Made by a program: the position numbers and the translations under genes
The notes under the pieces: generated by a model
What the model was told of the DNA's origin: nothing
What the model saw: the letters and a program-made list of their open reading frames with translations, nothing else
Database searches by the model: none
Source of the DNA: Mugil cephalus
Lineage: Eukaryota; Chordata; Actinopteri; Mugiliformes; Mugilidae
NCBI RefSeq assembly: GCF_022458985.1
Contig: NC_061770.1
Span: 35,879,599 to 35,943,598, forward strand
Direction: 5' to 3'
DNA: 64,000 bases
In this document: one piece after another, positions 22,701 through 36,183 of the stretch
Layout of the letters: each line of letters opens with the position of its first letter
Position numbering within the stretch: the first letter of the stretch is position 1

Positions 22701-23825
22701 CAAATTCCCACAAGGCACTGATTTTCTCTACCAAGCTCATGGTGAAATAACAAATATATGAAAAGCGTGGAGAGACAGAACATTTGTTCCTCCAGATTCT
22801 TAAATATCACATTTTATTTGAAAAGAATAAGAAGAATAAGAAATTCATGCTCTTTCCATCATAAACCTTTTGTGTTTTCACCCTCGTTCGCCTCAGATAG
22901 AGCACAAGGCTCCTCAGCTGAGATACGACGTGATCGAAGCCAACTTCTACAGCGGCACCCTGGCCGACGCCTACGGCATGGACGTGTTGGACCTGCACTT
23001 CCTGTTCCGCTTCTCTCTGCACCACCGCACGAAGGACGGAGTCCACTGGAACGCCATCGCCCACCGCATGATATCCTCTCTGCTGCTACAGCACGCTGCA
23101 CAGGCCTGGGGCGTGATCCTGACCCGTCCCACCGCCATCGGTGAGACATATGCAGATATTACTCCAGTCTGCAAGTCTTCAAATTCAAATGTGTGTTTAT
23201 AAGTTGACAATGTTGTGTTTTGTAGAGTACACTGGGGTTAATACTGTTCACCTGCCAGCGCGCAACACTGGTCCAGAACTAGCAAGTACGACACCAGCTC
23301 ATCAGATAATTAATCAACTCTCAGCCTGATTACTACATGTTTTAACATCTCTCCCACTTTCACAGACTGGCACCCGACGCTGAATTCTTATGACGGCAAC
23401 AGGGAGGAGTTCTCCAGCGATCAGCTGCCCTCCGACTACTTGAGCTTTGAGGAAAGCCACCCAGAGCCGAGGAGGAGTCGCCGTAGGGCCCCTCGGCCGT
23501 ACAGACCGCCCTCCCCACCACGGCCTCTCCTGCCGGACTACGGGCGTCCATACGAGCACCACAGACACGGTACTGGCAGTTTTTTTGTTGCGTCGACAAA
23601 CCCGTGGTTCAGACGTCGCTCTGCAGAGAGACAAAACCCTCTGTCCAGAGTTTAACGCGTCCTCTGTGACTTGCAGATTATGACTACAGGCCTCCCCAGT
23701 ACTACAGCCCCTACAGAGAGCACCACCATCAGTACGTGATGAGGAGCCGACACGTCAGACACCACTACGCTCCGTACCCCCATCACAGGCCTATTCACCA
23801 CGGCTACCACAATTACTACTACTGA
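19714..23825 (+). CDS. pced1b: PC-esterase domain-containing protein 1 (PCED1/FAM113, GDSL-like)
   Basis: Exons 19714-19716, 19889-19970, 20151-20230, 20410-20642, 22208-22358, 22897-23140, 23226-23285, 23366-23569 and 23677-23825 read in one frame as 401 residues. The start [17 protein letters not shown] matches the PCED1 N-terminus. GDS holds the presumed catalytic serine, NSCVWDIS matches the family block, and DGVHW supplies the Asp and His of a GDSL/SGNH-type triad. FYFVTRIYS and [12 protein letters not shown] are also family blocks. Substrate and physiological role are not established. The C-terminal third is low-complexity, rich in Arg, Pro, His and Tyr, ending HNYYY. By eye GHMHNG-type and HHLVRFYF blocks lean to PCED1B over PCED1A; the symbol is provisional. 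The start ATG is the last codon of exon 1. ATTAAA signals lie near 24055 and 24080. Confidence 0.85.
21150..21195 (-). mobile_element. LINE-type 3' tail remnant in a pced1 intron
   Basis: AACCCTTAATTGTCCCACAT followed by TGGGGAAATT matches, on the minus strand, the end of a common teleost LINE (AATTTCCCC...TGGGACAAT). Only the tail is recognisable. A different repeat with GCCGCCATCTTG and TGACGTCA (21340-21347) follows about 100 bases further on. Confidence 0.5.
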
Positions 23826-24859
23826 GGCAAGAGTTTTTACACAGCTGCAGAAATGGTCCCATTCTCACGCTGTTTAGATGGACTTTTATCCAAGTGTGTT
23901 CATGACAACTGTTGGGAAGCAGTTTTCATACATATATATATGATAGTTTACTTGTTTGAATACTCAACTTTGCAGTTTTCTTTGCATTAACCAAACATTT
24001 TTAATACATTTTTCAATTCAAAGTATTTTAACTCTGCACTTATTGGTCGGGTTCTATTAAAGTTTCTGTGAAGCATTCGATTAAAGTTGATACAAATACA
24101 GGCTGGTTTTGACTTTTGACTTTTGTTTTGTCGTAACATAATGGTCTTTCTGTCTCTTCATGTCCCTCACAGGTTGTTGTCTTAACTCTTCTTTCAACCA
24201 TAGGTTGAGAAACTGCTTTGGATTGATTTGCTGTGGACGTGTTCTAAACTCAAATTGGGAAAACGCTACACCGACTATTCTCCACAACAAAACTTTGAAT
24301 CTTGTGAGCCAGCAGCAGCGTTTGAGACTTAACGTCCTAATATGTCGTTATGAAGCTGCTCCCAGTGTTTGTTAATGTGCTGAAGCCAAAGGGACAAAAA
24401 TATAAGACGACTTAAAACAGATTTCTTGCTCTGAAGTGAACTGCTTACTTTTATTGTCTGAATTACTACAAATACAAAAGATACAAAGTGGGGAAAACAT
24501 ACCAATTGCTGCAAGTACAGTAAAAATGACTCGTTAGTGTTCCCCGTTTCCACAGAAATTTGGAAAATTGGTGCACAAACATTTTTCAATGACGGAAACA
24601 TGGGGCCTTTTAGAAATGTGACGTTCAAGAACCCTGGACTGAGGAAGTTAGCAAACGCCAATTCGTTTTACGTCGACACAAACACACATAACGTTAGTAT
24701 AATATTAGTGCTATAGGTTTGCAAAAACTAGATACAGTTTCCTGAGAATAGTGAAAAGCAAAAGTGATATATATATACGAGAATGAAGTGAAACGTTAGC
24801 CGAGAGAAAAAAGAAGAAAAGATTTTGTTGAAGCTCTGTGGATTGATGCCGGCGCTGAT
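23826..24859. other. Convergent 3' UTRs of pced1 (+) and dctn1 (-)
   Basis: ATTAAA signals near 24055 and 24080 serve the + strand gene. TTTATT at about 24451-24456 is AATAAA on the minus strand and would end the dctn1 transcript, giving a 3' UTR of about 0.4 kb. The two transcripts appear to end about 0.35 kb apart without overlap. Confidence 0.5.
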
Positions 24860-27800
24860 TTAGACCATGAGGAGACGATGCACTTTCTGCAGCTGCTGCT
24901 GAGACAGGACGAGGCGGTGGACTTGCTCCTGTCCACGGGTGCATGGAATGGCAACGCGACCGACGAACACCGTCCCTCCCTGCTTCTCTTCCTTGGCCTG
25001 GGAGACGACGACAAAACAGGTACGTGTGAGATTATTTTATTATTTTACATGCGCTGGTTCTGTGCACAGCAGAACGAATGTATCGTGATGCGTTTGCGTT
25101 GCGTATCCTCCTACCTTAACAAAAGAGGAGACTGGGAACGTGGCGAAGTCAGAGGACGCCTTTGCTCCGGGTTGATGTGAGACCACGTGTTCGGCTACTT
25201 CGCCCTGAAACAAGAAGAAGTGTAGATGTTTTCGGTGGGTGTCTGGGTTTGTGTTGGTGATGGATGTGTGTGTTTGATTTCGGTACCTGGAGTTTGTCCA
25301 GAGCATCGCTGAGATTCTGAAGACGAGCGGTTTGCTCCAGGAGCTGAGCGCTGGCACTGACTGGAAAAGAAAAAAAAACAAATTACCACCCACACACACG
25401 TTTAGGAAAATGCATCTTAAACGAACATGCGCGCACACACACCTGCCGTCTTCCCGGTGATGTCCACCACTTTAACCTCGGCGCTCAGCTTCAGCAGGGT
25501 CGCCAGCAGCTGGTCGGTCCTGCGGTAGATGCCCGTGTTCAGTCCCTCCGGGGGCATGGAGCTTTCTTTGGACACCTTGGGCAGCTTGGGAGGGCAGAGT
25601 GGAGGCAGGGAGGCCAGCTGGGCTCTCACCTTCTCCGCCTGCGAGTAAATAAGAAGACGCACTTCAGGTGAATATTCACGAGGTTTAGGAAGCTTAACGT
25701 ACTGGTAATAACTCCAGCGTTAATCCTTCGCACCTTGAGCCTGTTGTTTTCATTCTTGAGGCGTTTAATGCCAAGTCTCTGAGCTTCAACCTGCTGCCTG
25801 AGCAGCGGAGAGTCCACCACCTGCATTGGCCCTGCCATGGATGGAGGCAGAGCTGCTGGAGGAAGGAAAAGGATTAAATACAATTACACCAACTTAATGC
25901 ATGAATCTAGATGTTGCATCAATTTTTCAAACTATGCACAAAACGTGGCCACATCCAGTCAGTAATTCACCTCCTGCAGATCCCTGAACGATGGAGGCGA
26001 TCCCTGAGGCGGGTGATCCTCTCAGGCCTTCGATGGTCATCTTGGACTGGGTAGTGATGCGCTGCTTGAGCTCGGCCTTCTCCGCCTCCAGCTGGTCGAT
26101 GTCGGCCTGCAGAGCGTCCATCGTCTCCTCGAACTCCCTGCAGATGAGAAGGAGAAGGAGATTTAGGATGGAAACAGAAAGCACGGCAGAGAAACGAGAC
26201 GTCTCTCGTTCATCGTTTTTACTTTTCCTTCTTCTTCAGGAGGGCGAGGTTCTCGTCCAGTTTGGTCTGAATCTTCTCCACCCGTTCGTCGGCGTCTTTG
26301 GTGGAGGTGTCCAGCTTCTTCTCCAAAAGGCTCAGGCGGACGTTGGCCTCGCTCAGCTCCTCGCCCTGGGACGGACGAGCACAACACCAGTCATACCGGT
26401 TATTCTCTGTTTGGCTTCATTTAAAACGGGAGCACAGAATTGCATTTTCTCGTCACCTTGATCTTCAGGGACTTCTTGAGCTCCTTGATGACCGTTTCCC
26501 TGTCCTCCAGTTTGACTCCCAGACCCTCTGCGTCGGTCATCTCAGCCCTGACGGTGGACGCTCTCATCTCCACCGGAGGAGTCTGAGAACGGGGACAGAG
26601 ACTCGTCAGAAGGAAAGAGAGAAAACGAATGGCAGGAACGTCCTTGGAGTAAAAAATACCTTTCCCTGCGGCTTCTCTGCGTCGTACTCTCCCTCCTGCA
26701 TGGCTGTAGCCATCTTGTTCATGGTAGCGATGACCGAAGTGCAGGACTGTCGCAGCAGCTCTGGGCCGTTCACACCGTGGGCGCCGTACACCTTTAGAGA
26801 AACGCATGCAGATGAAGATGACGGAGCAAGTTCAATTAATAATGGGTCTGTGGTCGTCATGCGGGACAGTACCTGCTCCACAGCCTTGCAGGCGATATCC
26901 TCCATCTTGAGAGCGTTGAGCCCCTCCTGTTCTCCCAGCGACGCAACCATCTGAGCTCCGGCTGCAGCCACCTCCTGAAGCACTGCGACCACACGGGTCA
27001 ACTGGCGCCTGCACTCCGTCAGCGTGTCCGACACCTGTGGTCCGAAATTCAGGGCGGCGGGAACTCCGGCCACGTCCGTCCCCGGCATGCGGCGGCGGAT
27101 CTTCTTGCAGAACTGTTTGATGTCGGAGCAGGACGTGTCCAGGTCCTTCAGAAGGACCGAGAGACCGGAGCTCTCCTGTCCCGCTGTCAGGAAGGCCCGG
27201 AGACGAGCCACCTCCACGCCCATGCAGTCCAGAGCACTCTGGGTAAACTGGAGGTGAGAGGAACGAACTATGAGCTACACTATTCTACATTTAAGTATTT
27301 GCCAATAAATATTTACTCATTACTTTTCATTTTGGAAGCAAACTGGACCTACCTTGATGTGGTCAGCCAGCTGCACGGTGCAGTCCTCAGTGTGATCTGC
27401 CAGATGGACGGTGTACAGTTGCTGGAAGACAAAAACAAAAGAGTGAGATACTATATTTTATCTCACTTATATGCTTCTTATTTTAATGAGGATTTACATA
27501 AATATGATTGTACAACAAAGGTAGAACCTTCAGTCTATGATGTACTGTGAATGTTAAACAGAGCTTTCACTTAAGTGTGTAACATGAGACGCGCTGGTTT
27601 TGTTACCTGATAGTATTTGATGGCCTTAGTCAGTGGTTCCACCTGAACGGTCTCGTCCAGCTGGTCTTTAAACAGCAGGTCGATGAAGTAATCCAGGGAG
27701 CGCTCGTGGAAGCTCATTTCAGAGTGGAGCGTGCCCATGCGCTTAAACACCTCCACGCTGCAGGTGCTCAGAGCCCTAGAACCAGGACACGGGGACGTCA

Positions 27801-30800
27801 AAGACAAACCCGTCTTCACTTCATAACAGCTCAGGCACAATCCTTGGAAATGAATGTCCTAAAGAAGCCGTAGCGCTTACTGCTCGTATTTGTGCAGCGT
27901 GGCCTGCAGCAGGCTGAGGGAGTAGACCAGGCCCGAAGCAAAGCTGCGCTGCTCTCCTGGAGGCCCTCTGAACCCTGCTCCCTGCGCCGGGTTCCCGTTC
28001 AGGTCGAACTTCTCCTGAGCCTGTTTACTGATCAGCTCAGCCTGGAACACCAGAGAGGATATATTTATATGTATAAAAAAAAAAAAACCTTAGCTCCAAA
28101 CAGACGGAGCGTGTCTGCCTCGTACCTTGCAGATGAGCCTGGGGATGAGCAGGAGCACCAGGATGCAGTCGTAGTCGCCACCGTGGCGGTGGAAGGAGTC
28201 CGGCATGAAGGAGGTGAGGAGGGACACCTGTCGTTTGGACTGAGCCACTTCCATTTTCCTCAGCTCCATCTCAATGGCCTGGAGAAAGAGAAAGAGAGAG
28301 AGTTTGTTTTTAAGTAGCAGGACGACAGTCCAACCTTTATCAGTCCTCTTGCAGACGTCCTACCTTGGCGTAGGCCTTCGTCTCCGCAAACTTGATCTTA
28401 AAGTCAAAAAGCTCTGCGGGCGGCTGCTGAACTTGTTCCGCGTTTGCGTTCTGCTGACTGATCAGCTCCCTGTTGGCCTCCTAATGTAAAAAAAGTTCAT
28501 ACAGCGTCAGCAGTGCAGCACACAAACAAGTATGAATTCCCCTATTTTACCCTTATCCACCTACCTGGAGCGTAGCTGTGAGCTCCCTGTACTTGTTGAT
28601 GGTCTGCTGGTAATCAGCGACAGTCTCCTGTGCGGCCTCCACTCTTTTGTCCGCCTCCCTGACCTTCGCTACACTCAGGTCCACCTGTTCTCTCAGCTCC
28701 ATTTCTGTCTCTCTGGCGTTCTCCTGAAGCTCGTCGTTCATCTCATTGATGGCTTCCTGTCGATGACGCAAGAAATTATTGGTCAATCTTTCTGCTTCGA
28801 TTACCTTAAAAATAATGTTAAAGGTGATTTAGTGGAGAAAAGGTTTAATTAAACTGTGCTGACCAAATCAGTGACGGTTTCCCTCAGCTCTCTGACTTTC
28901 TCCTCCAGGTCGAGGTTCCTCTCCGTCAGGGTCTCGACCATCTCCTCAGACCCCAGCGCAGCGTCCACCTGGCGCATGTACGCAAAACACAGCAGGACGC
29001 GCACGTGTTAGACTCGTAAAGCCGCCCTCTCTACGTCAGCGCTCCAACAGTTACCGTGCACACTTCACCTGCTCCTTCAGCTCGTCGATCGTGGCCTCCG
29101 CCTGCTTCACTTCCTCCTGCAGCTTCTCCTTCTGAGTCCTGAGAGTCTCCAGCTCCGTGTTCTTCTTCTCCATCTGCTTCTGCAGCTTCACGTGCTCCTG
29201 TTTCTCCGAGGCCGAGAGGTCGCGCATCCTGAGGACGGACACGACAGCGTTGTTTTTGTTTTTTTTTCCTTCCGCTGACTCTTTTTAGGAGTTAAAATGT
29301 GGAGACGAAGTTGCTGCTGACCTGACCAGCGCCTCCTTAAGTCTGCTGTTCTGCTCCTCCAGCTGTTTGACCTGGTAACTTGAGGCGGCGCCGTCTGAGC
29401 CTGCATGAGGGAAACGAGATGGAGCTGTAATACACATTAAAGCTGAGTGAGCGACGTCAGCCTACGGTCAGTCTCTCCTCTCGCGCACCTTTCTCTGAAA
29501 TCTCGTGCCTCAGGATCTCCAGGTCCATGGACAGCTCCTCCACTTTCTCTTTCAGCGAGTCCACCTCCACCTGCAGCGACTCTGCCCGCTCCTCAGCCAT
29601 CTCTTTGTCCAGCGTGGCCATCTCTATGGCGTCGGCCGTGTCCGACATCTCCTCCATGTAGCGGTCTTTAGCCTCGTGTGCGTCCCGGGCTTCCTGCCGA
29701 GTGGAGAGAGTAAACGTTAGAAAGACGAGCGCGGTGGGAAACTAATCCTACTTTTTTTTTTTCTCTGTACCTTCTTGGCCTCTTTGAGTTGTTTCTGCAG
29801 CTCGGCCTGCTGCTCCTGCATTTTGGTCTTCCACTCCTGAAGCTGCTCCAGCTGGATCTTGTGCTTCTCCAGCTCCTTCAGCTTGGCCTTGTCCTCCGTC
29901 CTCTTCATCTTCAGAGTCTCCAGCTTCTCCTCCAGGTCCTTCACTTGAGCTCGCAGCGATTCTTCCTCCTAAGGCGACGGGTGGGACGATGGAAGGATTT
30001 ATTTAACCGCGCTTTATTTGGTTCTCGAGATTAGATTTCAAGAAGCCCAGATAAAGTCTCAACGTTAAAAAAACCCATAAGCCGTAGACCGTTAATGAAT
30101 TATTAAATAACTTCCTGTGAATCTGCAGGAACACTAACGAGCAGTGAAGACATTGGTACGAGATGCGTCCCAGAAAGTGAAACCATGCATCATCACCAAC
30201 ACATCGACCGCGAGGACAATAGAAAACAATACAAAGGTTCTGGAAGGGGGGGGGGGCTATGGGTCATTTTCCCTGTGACATCCTGAGATTGTTAGTAAAC
30301 TCATGCCAGGGATTGTTTCTCATCAACATGCATGTCACCAACAGAAAACTCTACCTGCTTAGATATGGCAGGTTCCACCTGGTCACACAATAAGGACGTG
30401 GATCACACAGAACACAAGTGTTAAAACGATGGAACAGAACGGAGAAATAAATGATGAAACGTGATGAAGTGACGTCGTTTTCCCGACTCTATACACGATT
30501 CCTCCGTTCCTCAGGGACGTACCTTGCTTGGAGTGGCCGGTGCTGCTGCTGCTGCCGCTGCTGCCGCCGCTGCAGGCGACCCTCCGGGCTGAGGCATGAC
30601 TGGGGCGCCCAGCGCACCCTGCTGGGAGGACAGGCCTCCCTCGCTGACATCACCAGACAGAGGGGACGCGAGACTCTCACGAGACGCCTGCGAACAAAGG
30701 GCACGTACGTATCAACGGGGGGAGACGCCGAGGAAAGGAAACGAGGTGTTTGAAAGGATTTGATTTTCAAAAACGCGGTGAACATGCAGCTTCAGTGACC

Positions 30801-33789
30801 CCAGTGAGCGTGGTTCCATTCGTTTGTGAAAGCTCCTTTATTCGTGATTCGATAGCTGACCCACCGCTCCGTGCGAGGCGAGAGGTGACGTTACGTTAGA
30901 GAGCGTACCCTGAGCGACAAGCTGAGGCGGCCCGGGGGGCGAACCAAGAGGGAGGGGAGCGAGGTGGCCGGCGCGAGACGTGGCGCGCTCCACTGCCACA
31001 GTGTCAGCACAGAGACTGCGTTAAAAACTAAACGCTGCAAGTTTTTTTTTTTAATGCATATTCTAACCACCAAATAACTTCATGATTGTACCGTGCACAG
31101 ACTGGATGTGACATTTTTACAGAGAAGTGCAGACAAGTTTGTACCAAACAACCTTCAGCTGTAACATAATCAAACTTCAGAGGCGGCTACAGTTTTAAAT
31201 GCTTCTGCTTTGATGCCCTTTGACCTCTGCTGTCTGCAGTAGACGAGCTCACCTTTGCAGAACGGCGGGTAGAGGACTGGAGGAGGAGGAGGAGGAGGAG
31301 TTGCAGAGAGGAAGATGCACACACACACAGACACACACACACACACACACCATCGGGCGGATACACACACACACATCCAGCGATGAAGCGAGATAAGAGA
31401 TTAGCAGCACATAAGCAAATCCACTGTTAGTTTAGATTGATTGATCAGAACTTTAATGGCTGCATGCATCGTTTAACTCCGTTTTAAAGAGTAGTTATTC
31501 ATGATGACTCGAGGCACAGAGTAAAACGTGACTTCATGCAATAACGTAAAACGGTGGAAAACGTCACTGAGTTGTGGGCTGAGAAACGACCCAAGCGCAA
31601 TCAACACGTCCATGAAACTCAATTTAAATGTGCACACAAGATGTCACCAGAATAAAAATGGAAATGAAGCAAGTGGGAAAATCAAGAAAAAATAAATCAA
31701 GTGCAAACAATTTCTCTTTATATATATATATGATTCGTTTTATGTCCCGTGCAGGTGTGAAAAGAATTAAAAGGTAACTTAAATGCAAAAAAAGATGATT
31801 AGTGTGATTAAAATCAATCAAGCCGAAGCAAATGTGCCGAACTTTAACATTTCTACCTTCTTTATGTTCGATGGCGTCTGGAGAGAAAAAAAAAAAAAGT
31901 ATTCAGGAAAAACAATAACAATGAGAAGTCGACCCAGAAGCTGAGAGACACAACACAAAGTTGTTTGAATTGACAGTTTGTCCAGTGTGAAACGCCTCTG
32001 GTCTGGTTGTCCACTCAGAGGTGCTCGTCCCAGCGCTCTTTACTAATCTGATTAATCACCTTAAAGGTATTTAAACCAACACAGTGTCTGCAGTGACTAG
32101 TGAGACAAACAACATTCGTTAAAATCTACTATACTTCTTTGAACTAAAACTGACAAATGACAAAACAAACTGAGATTTCTCTACCTGCTTGGTTGTTCTG
32201 GGAGTCTCTGGGATGTCTAGAGAGAGAAAAATACAGTTTTTAATGTCTCTTTTTATTTATTTTTTTTACTTGGATACAATACGATTCAGAAACATGACGT
32301 CCCATCGTCCTTTGCTCACCTTTTTGTTTAAGCGTCTTTGCTGGTCCAGACTCAGGAGTGTCTGGTGAAGTGGCACCGGAGCCTTCATCCACCACCTGGA
32401 TCTGCTCAGAGGGACACACAAGTGTGATCAGGACAATGTGACAAAAACAGAAAACACATCACACACTTTAGGTAGTAGTTGAGACCACAAAACTTTAATT
32501 TCCTAAACAACCAAAGGCAACATATTGAAATATCACCTGTATGTCATGTGCAAAACATATTTATGTCACTAACCTGGGACTGTCTCACAAATATCCCGTG
32601 GTTCTCGTCGCAGGTGAAGTAGCGCTTCCCCTGCACGGTGCCGTCGTTCTTGCCTTTGGGCTCATCCAGGATGACCCCCACCCATTTCCCGGAGGCGAAG
32701 AGGGTGGCGCCGATGTAGGCGACGGTGCCGCGCTGACCCTTCCCCGTCACCTCGACTATAGAGCCGATCTGAAGAGTGGAAAAGGTGATTTTAGTTAATC
32801 CATCCGCTCTGGAAATTGTTCCTTTCTCTTATTTTCTCTGTGTGTGTGGAAAGGCGACCTACCTTTGGAGGTTTAACACTCTCCACTGTTCCTGCACTGC
32901 TCATTTTGCTGATCAGTGGGCTGGTCAGCTGAAAGATGTGGGGAATGCAGGAAGAAAGTCGGATTATCAGTGGGAATGAGAGTTTGAAATGGGAGACAGA
33001 GACAGTACAGAAAGAAGGCCGTGCCGTTACATACCAGGGAATTTATTGTTTACATTTTACAATTCCTGAGGCTTGGTGTATTGTTAACTGCAAATGCACG
33101 TTCCTTAGTCGAAGCATGTATCACAAAGAAAATCTAATGCGTTCAACACCTGCAAATGACCCCAAATCTGCCCGAGATTCAATAATTCCCCCTGATCCAG
33201 CTATTCAGACCGGTCTAAAAATACCCCCGTGACATCACAGCCCCGAGGCCGCGGAGCACAGAAACGCACTCATGCAGCCGGTCATATGTCTTGGATCACA
33301 ACAGGCATCCCAATAAACAAGCGATGTCCCAGACAAAGATGCTCATTCAGGGCAAACTAGGGCTAAGGTAGGAGCCTGATCTTTCTGTTGTGCTGTAGAA
33401 CCATGTGAATTCACGCTGCCTCACAGTTTTAAACCACAGGGCAGAAAAACGCCTCGAAAAAAGGATTCGTCGATACATCGAGTATCTACTTAAACAGCCA
33501 CAGCTTTGGATTAATGAGTAAAATGTTTTCCTGTAAGTGGAATGTGAGGACAGTAACTAATCTGTACTTGTAGCTAAGTTATACTTCTACACATTTGATC
33601 TGATGACACAATATGCAAGGAGGTGAAGTCTACATCCACTATATGGTGAGTGCACAAAACCATTACCTTTCATAGAATTTTAACTGTGAAGTGTAATAAT
33701 TAGCTTTTACTTTGGAATAATAATAATTGATGTCCCAAGTTAAATGTACTCACCCTGGGAGTATACGAATGCCGTCTGCTCAGAGCCAT
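24860..33789 (-). CDS. dctn1: Dynactin subunit 1 (p150Glued)
   Basis: Minus-strand multi-exon gene running from ATG at 33789 ([12 protein letters not shown]) to TAA at 24860 ([10 protein letters not shown] end). The CAP-Gly exon (about 32574-32769) has [19 protein letters not shown] and [13 protein letters not shown], the EB1 and microtubule-binding fold. A Ser/Thr/Lys-rich basic region with microexons follows, then an alanine-rich linker. Coiled coil 1 lies at about 28550-29980 ([38 protein letters not shown]). The intercoil region is at about 26700-28480 ([33 protein letters not shown]). Coiled coil 2 is at about 25960-26560 ([19 protein letters not shown]). The conserved C-terminus carries [14 protein letters not shown]. 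The protein links cytoplasmic dynein to cargo and microtubules. The fish a or b paralogue is not decided. The promoter side is near 34.7 kb. Confidence 0.95.
31318..31374. repeat. (CA)n microsatellite in a dctn1 intron
   Basis: Two runs of CA separated by CATCGGGCGGATA, lying about 40 bases upstream (on the minus strand) of the 24-nt microexon at 31253-31276. A (CTC)n pyrimidine tract next to it forms that exon's acceptor. Confidence 0.9.
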
Positions 33790-36037
33790 GTTTTAAAAGT
33801 TAATAGTTTCACCTCCAGTACAAAGAGAAGGGATCGATTGCTAATTTTCCTCTACTTTCTCATCCCTTCTGCTTTTTTGTCCCAGAGATAAAGAGGGACA
33901 ACAGAGGAGACTGTGATTTCAGGGAGGGATCTGTGATATGATGTATCACAACGCGTCACAGCTGATTAGAAATGAGAAAGGGAGGGCGACGGCTAGCAGG
34001 CTGTGAAATAGGGAAGAGGTCGTCGTGCTATTAACATTTAAGTAGCTTTGGTTACACAGCATTCAGGTGACAAATAAAAAATGTCAGTTTTATCATTTCC
34101 ATATAGTATTTCTCAGGTTATTTCCCAAACCTGACCTTTAGCAGGCCAACAAATGATGAGCTCATCTAATCCTTCAACCAGTTACCAGCTGATAAACTGT
34201 GGCTAACGCTAGCTAATACTTTTATGCTTGGTACTGGGGTTATTAAGAAGCAAAATGTAATATTTACTTTAGATGACATACAACAATAGGGCCACACCTA
34301 TAGACACAAAGTGCAACCCAATGTAGCCAATGACTTTGACAACAACAGGGAGAAACGCCACGAAACACAAACAATCTCTTTTGCTTTCATGTTGTTAGTT
34401 CAAGCCACATTAAAAAAAATAACACCCACGGCTATGCCAAACCCGCTTTTAACACCTAAATAACTGACATTTATTTAGAATAGCTCCACAAAGCTAACGT
34501 TAATACAAAGCTAAATCGGTTTACAACATTAGCAAGCAAAGGTAGAGCCGGAAAGAAAAGCACCGTTAAGAAGCTGACACAAAATAGCTTTATTTCGTGA
34601 TGCGTCTTACCTGGCATACAGATATTCCTGCCTTTAAGTCGAGCTCTTTAAGATTTTCATGCAAATATAAATGTTCTGTTGTTGCTTTTTGGACACCTAG
34701 CTTGGAAATCCGGTAACCCTTTTCCGGGTTTTGACAGGTCACTTCCGGTATTCCATCAGCCCAAACAAACGAAGAAGAAAAGAGCGACGGGTAGCGCCCC
34801 TGGTGGCCACACACACTCATTGACATTATTAACAATACCTGACTTTTGTTTTGTTTTTCTCTTTTTTTTTGACAGAAATATCTATATTTTATCTTCTTCT
34901 TGTCAAATGTGAAATACTTTATTAAATCCCCGTTGGTATATTGGGTTTTTAACAGCTACTTCAACAAACCACAGTATGAAAATACAAAAACAGAGTCATT
35001 TAGAAGAAGGACTAATATACAATAAGACAATATATACGGCCAAATGGGCATGTAAAACTTACAGAATAGGCTAAAGGCAAAGTTAAAAACTTTATAAACA
35101 ATATAATTGTTAATACATCATTATGTCAACTTATGTACAGTCTGTTGTAATATTAAAAGTCAGGCTGTAGATGATATGAATAATATCTGATCACACTAAC
35201 ACACTATTACTGGACTGTGATCATTGCTACCACTACTGTGTGTGTGTGTGTGTATGTGTGTATATATATAGACATAGACACAGATTAAAACAACAAATAA
35301 ACAAAAGCACATACATGAAGTGGTGGAGAGGTAAATAAACAAACAAACTGGGTTATTCACAGTACCTCGCCCACCAAAGAAATAAAATACTCAAAAAATC
35401 AATAGCAAACAAAGTATAACAAGGGTCTTGGTGAATTAGAAAGTAATTCAGTCTGGACTTCAAATGAATTAACAGTGTAGATGTTTTAAGACTTAGACTT
35501 GCATAATATAATAAATAAACACCTAAAAGTAAACACTCATAAAAGCTGCAAGAAAGATAATAAAAATAGGATTAAAGTAAAATAAACTGCAATCAAAAAA
35601 TGTACAGAACTAGCATTATGAACAAATATACAGAAAGTTGCTGTCAAAACAGTGTCTAAAGTGATGCCGTTGTTTGGCCAATGAAAAAATTCAAGATTTT
35701 GACACTTGCATCTCCTCCAGTTTGAGAATATGCAGATTATCCATGTTTTCTATAATATAAATATATATACATAATAATATTTGTTATTATTACAATGTTA
35801 TCATGTAAATTCAGTTGAAACTGACGGATTGTATAGAATCGCAGAAATAGTTATGCTGATTTTTAAGGAATTTATTATTTTTTTTAATTATTATTATTAT
35901 GAATCTCCAACTAGGTGGAATAAACCTGAAATAAAAAGGCATCGATGCAGAGAAATAATAGTTTTTTTTTTGGTGGCCAGGGGTTGCGGCCCTTGGGTTC
36001 ACATTGACGTGTAATTAGCCTGAGGCCCATTCACAGC
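33790..36037. other. dctn1 first intron, first exon and the dctn1/tdrd7 divergent intergenic stretch
   Basis: 33790-34610 is the intron before the dctn1 start exon; 34611 onward is its probable first non-coding exon. 34780-36037 is AT-rich, with a short GT/TA run near 35240-35270 and many A-rich stretches. I see no gene in it. Confidence 0.45.
34611..34760 (-). other. Probable dctn1 5' non-coding exon and promoter edge
   Basis: On the minus strand a strong donor GTAAGACG follows CTGTATGCCAG at 34611. The upstream DNA contains ACTTCCGG and CCGGAAA-type ETS-like words around 34730-34750, common at TATA-less housekeeping promoters. The right boundary is a guess. A link to the coding exon ending at 33789 is expected, as that exon starts with untranslated bases directly before ATG. 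Confidence 0.45.
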
Positions 36038-36183
36038 GGACCAATCAGGAGGCGGAGGAGAGGCTGCGCTTGGACCGGCTGGCGGACTCACACCCCGGGG
36101 ACACAGCTCAGCCCTGCACCGGTGACAGCGCTGACAGCGACCGGTCCTGGTCCCGACCTTACCTCCTCGTCCGGTTAGAGCAA
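36038..36183 (+). promoter_or_regulatory. tdrd7: tdrd7 promoter with CCAAT box and 5' non-coding exon
   Basis: GGACCAATCAGG at 36038-36049 is a good CCAAT box (NF-Y type). It is followed by GC-rich DNA that ends in TTAGAGCAAG before GTAGAT at 36184, a plausible splice donor. The next strong acceptor on this strand in front of a start codon is TTTTATTTTAG at 37690, directly before the tdrd7 ATG. No TATA box is evident. Confidence 0.5.

Noticed and set aside
26298-26954. 218-codon + strand open frame across dctn1
   Set aside because: It is antisense to several conserved dctn1 exons and ignores their splice sites.
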